Of a stretch of DNA of 64,000 nucleotides, positions 58,767-64,000 are shown one piece after another. The notes under the pieces were generated by a model. That model was given only the letters and a program-made list of their open reading frames with translations, did no database searches and had not been told where the DNA came from. The translations under genes were made by a program, and so were the position numbers. Position 1 is the first letter of the stretch. Each line of letters begins with the position of its first letter. The DNA is from Salmonella enterica subsp. diarizonae. GTDB lineage: Bacteria; Pseudomonadota; Gammaproteobacteria; Enterobacterales; Enterobacteriaceae. Where the stretch lies: NCBI RefSeq assembly GCF_008692785.1, contig NZ_VXJV01000015.1:1-64000 (forward strand), in the 5' to 3' direction.

Positions 58767-59657
58767 ATGGCTATGGTCCAACCCAAATCTCAAAAATTAC
58801 GTCTCTTCATCACGCACCTGGGACTGCTGATTTTTATCGCGGCGATCATGTTCCCGCTGCTGATGGTCATTGCTATCTCGCTACGTGAAGGGAACTTCGC
58901 CACCGGGAGCCTGATCCCGGATAAAATCTCCTGGGAACACTGGCGGCTGGCGCTGGGTTTCAGCGTGGAACATGCGGATGGCCGGGTAACGCCGCCTCCC
59001 TTCCCGGTATTGTTGTGGCTGTGGAACTCGGTGAAAATCGCCGGTATTACCGCCATCGGCATCGTGGCGCTCTCCACCACCTGCGCCTACGCTTTCGCAC
59101 GAATGCGTTTTCCAGGTAAAGCAACACTGCTTAAAGGGATGCTGATTTTCCAGATGTTTCCAGCGGTATTGTCTCTGGTGGCGCTGTATGCGTTATTTGA
59201 CCGACTGGGACAATACATTCCATTTATCGGTCTGAATACGCATGGCGGCGTGATCTTCGCCTATCTTGGCGGCATCGCGCTGCATGTCTGGACGATTAAA
59301 GGCTACTTCGAAACTATCGATAGCTCGCTGGAAGAGGCCGCAGCACTGGATGGCGCAACCCCGTGGCAGGCATTCCGTCTGGTGCTACTGCCGCTTTCCG
59401 TACCGATTCTGGCGGTGGTGTTTATTCTGTCGTTCATCGCGGCGATTACCGAAGTCCCGGTCGCCTCGTTGTTACTACGCGATGTGGACAGCTATACGCT
59501 GGCCGTTGGTATGCAGCAATATCTTAACCCGCAAAACTACCTGTGGGGCGACTTTGCCGCTGCCGCCGTACTTTCCGCTATTCCTATCACCCTGGTGTTC
59601 CTGTTGGCGCAGCGCTGGCTGGTCAACGGCCTGACGGCAGGGGGTGTAAAAGGCTAA
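58767..59657 (+). CDS. malG: MalG, maltose ABC transporter permease
   Basis: Second permease subunit of MalFGK2. The 296-residue product has six membrane segments. The EAA loop is [18 protein letters not shown]. The C-terminal tail ([10 protein letters not shown]) reaches into the MalK active site in the known structure. It is the last gene of malEFG and is followed by a terminator at 59734-59758. Confidence 0.98.
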
Positions 59658-59733
59658 TCTTTGTTATACCTGCCCGGCAACGGGCAATGCCACTGCCCTC
59701 AACTTATGTTATCCCCACTAATGGTCGTATTTT

Positions 59734-59758
59734 AGCGCTCTTCGGAGCGCTTTTTTTA
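59734..59758 (+). terminator. Rho-independent terminator of malEFG
   Basis: AGCGCTC-TTCG-GAGCGCT followed by TTTTTTT; a UUCG tetraloop stabilises the hairpin. Confidence 0.93.
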
Positions 59759-59819
59759 TACGTTATGGATAGCGGCTGATTTTATGTTATTTGATAATGC
59801 CGTTATGATTATTTTCTTT

Positions 59820-59835
59820 TGTGCTTCTTATCACG
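59820..59835. promoter_or_regulatory. Possible CRP site upstream of xylE
   Basis: TGTGCTTCTTATCACG approximates TGTGA-N6-TCACA, 165 bases before xylE. The rest of the 59759-59999 region is AT-rich and holds no gene; a XylR site is expected but I could not place it. Confidence 0.45.
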
Positions 59836-59999
59836 GAAAATATACCATCCAATTCTTTTTCGACACATTAAACAGAATTAAGATCACAGAAAAGATATAA
59901 CGTAATGGTAATGTAAAAAATGATAATTGTCTTCCCTGCCCGTTAAAACCACCATCATCCACACTGACAAAATGGCTGCATCATCTAAGGCAGGTCTGG

Positions 60000-61475
60000 A
60001 TGAATACCCAATATAATTCCCGCTATATTTTTTCGATTACCTTAGTCGCAACATTAGGAGGGTTATTATTCGGCTATGATACCGCTGTTATTTCCGGTAC
60101 CGTCGAGTCATTAAACACTGTTTTTGTCGCGCCGCAGCAGTTAAGCGAATCCGCCGCCAACTCACTGCTAGGCTTTTGCGTTGCCAGCGCGCTGATTGGC
60201 TGTATCATCGGCGGCGCGATTGGCGGCTACTGTAGTAACCGTTTTGGTCGTCGAGATTCTTTAAAAATCGCCGCCCTGTTATTTTTTATTTCCGGCGTAG
60301 GTTCCGCCTGGCCGGAGTTAGGATTTACCACCATTAACCCTGATAACGCCGTACCAGTTTATTTGGCTGGATACGTCCCCGAATTTGTCATTTATCGCAT
60401 TATAGGCGGGATTGGCGTCGGCTTAGCTTCAATGCTATCACCCATGTATATTGCCGAACTGGCCCCTGCCCATATTCGTGGAAAACTGGTCTCATTTAAC
60501 CAGTTCGCCATTATTTTTGGACAACTGCTGGTTTACTGTGTGAACTATTTTATTGCCAAATCCGGCGACGCCATCTGGCTGAATTCGAACGGCTGGCGAT
60601 ATATGTTTGCCTCAGAATGTATTCCGGCGCTGCTCTTTTTACTGTTGCTGTATACCGTACCGGAAAGCCCGCGTTGGTTGATGGCGCGCGGCAGAAATGA
60701 ACAAGCAGAAGGCATCTTGCGCAAAATTATGGGGGCTTCACTGGCAAGCCAGGCGATGCAGGAAATCACTCATTCGCTGGAGAATGGTCGCAAAACAGGC
60801 GGACGCCTGCTGATGTTTGGCGCAGGCGTGATTGCGATTGGCGTCATGCTGTCCGTCTTCCAGCAATTTGTTGGCATCAACGTGGTGCTGTATTACGCAC
60901 CGGAGGTCTTTAAAACTCTGGGCGCCAGTACCGATGTCGCGCTGTTACAGACGATTATTGTCGGCGTCATTAACCTGAACTTTACCGTTCTGGCCATCAT
61001 GACGGTAGATAAATTTGGCCGCAAGCCGCTGCAAATTATCGGCGCGTTGGGTATGGCTTTAGGGATGTTTAGTCTCGGCACCGCCTTTTACACTCAGGCA
61101 CCGGGCATCGTGGCGCTATTATCAATGCTGTTCTACGTCGCCGCATTCGCGATGTCCTGGGGACCGGTCTGCTGGGTATTGCTGGCGGAAATCTTCCCCA
61201 ACGCCATTCGCGGCAAAGCGCTCGCCATTGCTGTCGCCGCGCAGTGGTTGGCGAACTACTTTGTCTCCTGGACCTTCCCAATGATGGATAAAAACTCATG
61301 GCTGGTCGCCCATTTCCACAACGGTTTCTCCTACTGGATCTACGGTGTGATGGGCGTTCTGGCGGCGCTATTCATGTGGAAGTTTGTACCGGAAACCAAA
61401 GGCAAAACGCTGGAAGAACTTGAGGAGTTATGGACGCCAGCAGAAGAGAAAACGCCGAAAACCGCCATACAATAA
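60000..61475 (+). CDS. xylE: XylE, D-xylose:proton symporter
   Basis: Major-facilitator sugar transporter importing D-xylose with a proton. The 491-residue product equals E. coli XylE in length and closely resembles it. It has 12 membrane segments. Sugar-porter motifs are GGLLFGYDTAVISG, NRFGRRDSLK, RIIGGIGVGLASML, PESPRWLM, VFQQFVGINVVLYY and VPETKGKTLEELE. Asp27 in GYDTAV is the proton-coupling residue in E. coli. It sits at the E. coli position between malG and psiE; I recall that Typhimurium LT2 lacks it here. Confidence 0.96.
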   Translation: MNTQYNSRYIFSITLVATLGGLLFGYDTAVISGTVESLNTVFVAPQQLSESAANSLLGFCVASALIGCIIGGAIGGYCSNRFGRRDSLKIAALLFFISGVGSAWPELGFTTINPDNAVPVYLAGYVPEFVIYRIIGGIGVGLASMLSPMYIAELAPAHIRGKLVSFNQFAIIFGQLLVYCVNYFIAKSGDAIWLNSNGWRYMFASECIPALLFLLLLYTVPESPRWLMARGRNEQAEGILRKIMGASLASQAMQEITHSLENGRKTGGRLLMFGAGVIAIGVMLSVFQQFVGINVVLYYAPEVFKTLGASTDVALLQTIIVGVINLNFTVLAIMTVDKFGRKPLQIIGALGMALGMFSLGTAFYTQAPGIVALLSMLFYVAAFAMSWGPVCWVLLAEIFPNAIRGKALAIAVAAQWLANYFVSWTFPMMDKNSWLVAHFHNGFSYWIYGVMGVLAALFMWKFVPETKGKTLEELEELWTPAEEKTPKTAIQ

Positions 61476-61485
61476 GCTGATTTAT

Positions 61486-61516
61486 CGCCACGCCGTACGT
61501 CCGTTACGGTGTGGCG
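61486..61516. terminator. Bidirectional hairpin between xylE and psiE
   Basis: CGCCACGCCGTA pairs with TACGGTGTGGCG around 7 bases, between convergent genes 46 bases apart. T-tracts are short on both sides. Confidence 0.65.
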
Positions 61517-61520
61517 ACGC

Positions 61521-61931
61521 CTATTCTCGCCGTAGTCGGTTCGAATTACATAACCACAACGTGATAACCAACAGTAGGATCGCCGCCGAATAGAGTAATA
61601 CATCCATCGGCGTTTTATGATCGACAATGATCAGGCGCACAATTGCCGTGATCCCAATATACACGAAATAGCGCAAAGGAAAGTGAAAGCCAGACTTAAA
61701 GTACTTCACAATCAGCGCAATAAATTCGAAATAAAGAAAGTAGATCACCAGTCCTTCCACCAGTTCATATTTACTGGCTTGCTCAGGCACGAATAATGCG
61801 TCCGCCAGATGCACCGTCTCTTTACCGAGAAAAACGACCAGGATCAGGCCAAGGGTAAGCAGCCCCAAATTTAGTACGTTTTGTAAAATCGTGGCGATGA
61901 GCTCAAGATGTGAGCGAGATAATGACATCAT
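61521..61931 (-). CDS. psiE: PsiE, phosphate-starvation-inducible membrane protein
   Basis: Small inner-membrane protein induced by phosphate starvation in E. coli; function unknown. The 136-residue product starts [20 protein letters not shown] with AGGGG just upstream; the second Met at 61928 is an equal candidate. The longer frame from 61976 is rejected. It has four membrane segments and the conserved [21 protein letters not shown] clear Pho box could not be placed. Confidence 0.93.
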   Translation of the reverse strand: MMSLSRSHLELIATILQNVLNLGLLTLGLILVVFLGKETVHLADALFVPEQASKYELVEGLVIYFLYFEFIALIVKYFKSGFHFPLRYFVYIGITAIVRLIIVDHKTPMDVLLYSAAILLLVITLWLCNSNRLRRE

Positions 61932-62034
61932 AACAGCCCCTCTTTCTCTGTGGCGAGGTTTCTGTATAACGCACAAATGTGACGAACATCTATATTTTTT
62001 ATTTATGTTTATATTTTGTTCAATAAGATGATTT

Positions 62035-62072
62035 GCCGGATAGCGCCGTGAACGCCTTATCCGGCTTGAGTA
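62035..62072. repeat. REP unit after yjbH
   Basis: TGCCGGATAGCGCCGTGAAC followed by GCCTTATCCGGC, a typical REP palindrome directly downstream of yjbH. Confidence 0.75.
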
Positions 62073-64000
62073 TTAACGGAAATTTACGCTCCTGTCGCTG
62101 GTCATATCATACAGGCCAAACTTACGGCCAAGCTGTTGACCACCATCACGCGTCAGCGGTGTCCAGCCAATTGCCGCACGACTTCGGGTTGGGCCGGACG
62201 AGAAGAGATCCAGCGGCACGGAAACATATACGCCTTTGGTAAAATCCCCTTCCCCATATTCATCCGGCGACGCGTCGGTAATCGTCGCGTAACCGCCGAC
62301 AACGACGCCGCTATCGAAGCGTTTGGCGATTTCCAGCGTACCGCCTTTATCGCCCGCCAGATACTGACCAACGCTGGCTTTCACCAGCACATCCTGGGCG
62401 AACGACGGCGTCCAGTATGCGGTCAAATGTCCGGTCTTCACGCTGTAATCGGTAAACTTCATCATATCCTGCGCGCTACGCCAGTCACGCTGTTTCACAT
62501 AGTTGGCATCCAGACCAAACGCCCAATTGCTGTCCACCGGGCGATACAGTACTTCCGCCCCGGCACCGCCAAACATAGTCTCCAGATAACCGCCGTAGAC
62601 CTGCCCATAGAAACCATTGCCAAAATACTGGAAGTAGTTGGCCTGTAGGTTATTCACATAGACATCATTCTGCACATACTCACGGACATGCGTACGCACC
62701 CGCGGCAGATGCGAATCCTTCGGCGGATTGGTGTAGTTAAATTTGTCGTAGTTGTTGGCGATATTGGCAAACACGCTGCCCGTGGTGAGCAGATGATCCG
62801 TGACCCACAGATCCGCAGTTCCCATTACGCCCAACTGATACATATAGAAGTTTTCCGGGCCGCCTACCGACTGGTTCAGCACGGGATCGAGATGAAAATC
62901 AACGCGCGACTTGTCGATATACCAACCCTGTTCAGTACTCTCTGGCACGATCGACTCCACGCGTTTTTGCGCCAGCGAGGTTTCATGTCCCAGCGGTTCA
63001 CCTTCCAGATGGCGTTTCAGGCTGGCGACATCGGTTTCAGTGGTGACCTGCGGCAGATTAAGGCGGTTTTCCGTCACGCGGATCGTGCGAATCCCCTCCG
63101 GCAGATCGTTCATGACGATCCGGTTAGCGCGCACGATCCCTTCACGGGAGTCGCGGTACTTCACCTGTTCACCGGTAACGTACAGCGTATCGCCTTTGAC
63201 CTGAATTTTCGGGTCCGCCAGACCGGCATTATATTTCAATAACGTTAATTGATTAGCCACTACCGAATGTTGCAGGATGGCATCCTGCGGCTGTGGTCGG
63301 TATTGCGGGCGTGAATTGTCATGATACGCGGGACGTAAATCGTTGAAATTGGTGCGCAACGTGACGCCAAACATGAAGGTGTTGCCGCGCTCGTAGCTGA
63401 GGTTAACGTCGGCCCAATCGGTGACGCGGTAAATGGCGCCGACGTTAAACTTGCTCTTCTGCGCCAGTTTACCCGCAAAATCCTGCTGATAGTTATTGCC
63501 TTCATACTCCAGCTTCAGGCGTAGCGGTTGCCACGGGGTCTGGTATTCCACGCCGCCAAACAGCGAAGCCGGGCCGTGAAACATATCGCTACCGTCGACA
63601 GAACCTGCCTCTTTGTAGCTGTTATCACGCGAACAGAATTTGTCACTATACGAACAGAAAGGATTAGACACATTGCCGCTGGTGCCAAGATAGCCCCAGC
63701 CGAGACCTAATGAAAAATCAAACGGCCCCCAGGCCTTACTCGCGACAATATATTCCGCATCAAACAGCCCTGTCCCGCCGATATCGCGTGCGCCAACCGC
63801 CACCTGCGGCATCCAGTAACTCTCTTCCCACAACCGCAGTTTCACATCAAACGCTTTATCTTTGTATGTCTGGTCGCCGGAGAATGATTCCACGCTGCTG
63901 TACTTTTTCGTACGAACATCGGTATAGCGCAACGTGGTTTCCAGCCATGGGAAAAGCTGAACCGAAGCCGAGTAGTAGCGGTACTGATCGTTATCGCGAT
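62073..64000 (-). CDS. yjbH: YjbH, exopolysaccharide-associated outer-membrane protein (5' end outside window)
   Basis: C-terminal 642 residues of the YjbH/GfcD-like (DUF940) outer-membrane lipoprotein family, last gene of yjbEFGH, an operon linked to an extracellular polysaccharide under Rcs control in E. coli. The frame runs to the right edge, reading [20 protein letters not shown] at its upstream end, so the signal peptide and first part are missing. Alternating beta strands predict two barrel-like regions, ending DRSVNFR. An internal TTG at 63932 is not the start. Confidence 0.95.
   Translation of the reverse strand, partial: RDNDQYRYYSASVQLFPWLETTLRYTDVRTKKYSSVESFSGDQTYKDKAFDVKLRLWEESYWMPQVAVGARDIGGTGLFDAEYIVASKAWGPFDFSLGLGWGYLGTSGNVSNPFCSYSDKFCSRDNSYKEAGSVDGSDMFHGPASLFGGVEYQTPWQPLRLKLEYEGNNYQQDFAGKLAQKSKFNVGAIYRVTDWADVNLSYERGNTFMFGVTLRTNFNDLRPAYHDNSRPQYRPQPQDAILQHSVVANQLTLLKYNAGLADPKIQVKGDTLYVTGEQVKYRDSREGIVRANRIVMNDLPEGIRTIRVTENRLNLPQVTTETDVASLKRHLEGEPLGHETSLAQKRVESIVPESTEQGWYIDKSRVDFHLDPVLNQSVGGPENFYMYQLGVMGTADLWVTDHLLTTGSVFANIANNYDKFNYTNPPKDSHLPRVRTHVREYVQNDVYVNNLQANYFQYFGNGFYGQVYGGYLETMFGGAGAEVLYRPVDSNWAFGLDANYVKQRDWRSAQDMMKFTDYSVKTGHLTAYWTPSFAQDVLVKASVGQYLAGDKGGTLEIAKRFDSGVVVGGYATITDASPDEYGEGDFTKGVYVSVPLDLFSSGPTRSRAAIGWTPLTRDGGQQLGRKFGLYDMTSDRSVNFR

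Overview
The window is a stretch of Salmonella chromosome, read in reverse of the usual E. coli K-12 map orientation. From right to left it follows the enterobacterial order yjbH-psiE-xylE-malGFE/malK-lamB-malM-ubiC-ubiA-plsB-dgkA-lexA-dinF-yjbJ-zur-dusA-pspG-qor-dnaB-alr-tyrB-aphA-yjbQR-uvrA-ssb. Beyond ssb lies Salmonella pathogenicity island 4 (SPI-4: siiA, siiB, siiC, siiD and most of siiE), which places it in Salmonella. An intact xylE between malG and psiE, and a siiE longer than the Typhimurium LT2 allele as I know it, suggest a lineage other than LT2. I cannot name the serovar or subspecies.

Positions 1-21444 (minus strand) are a single open frame, siiE, which enters from the left edge without its C-terminus. 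It encodes a giant non-fimbrial adhesin: an N-terminal domain, a short coiled coil, then about 70 bacterial Ig-like (BIg) repeats of about 100 residues. The 7,148 codons present already exceed LT2 SiiE (about 5,559 aa, 53 BIg). A 4.2-kb block of 14 domains (6694-10913) recurs almost unchanged at 12079-16295, with a period of about 5.385 kb, or 18 domains. This fits an expansion of the array by 18 domains with later domain-sized exchanges, and it is the most striking feature of the window.

Positions 21461-26079 hold siiD, siiC, siiB and siiA, tightly overlapping and transcribed toward siiE. They encode the type I secretion adaptor and outer-membrane channel and a MotAB/ExbBD-like proton channel; the ABC transporter siiF should lie just outside the window. 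A 1.5-kb AT-rich gap with no convincing gene separates siiA from ssb. ssb and uvrA diverge from a shared LexA box.

Positions 31192-46220 are core housekeeping genes with two accessory insertions: a lipoprotein/small-protein pair after uvrA, and an AT-rich zinc alcohol dehydrogenase plus a TraF-like outer-membrane protein between dusA and zur. Positions 46253-51566 carry the SOS repressor lexA (two LexA boxes), phospholipid genes dgkA and plsB, and ubiquinone genes ubiC and ubiA. Positions 51687-59657 are the complete maltose/maltodextrin regulon: malK-lamB-malM diverges from malE-malF-malG across a region with MalT and CRP sites, and each operon contains an ERIC element. Xylose symporter xylE, psiE and the 3' part of yjbH finish the window. 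No tRNA, rRNA, CRISPR array, prophage or intact insertion sequence was seen.
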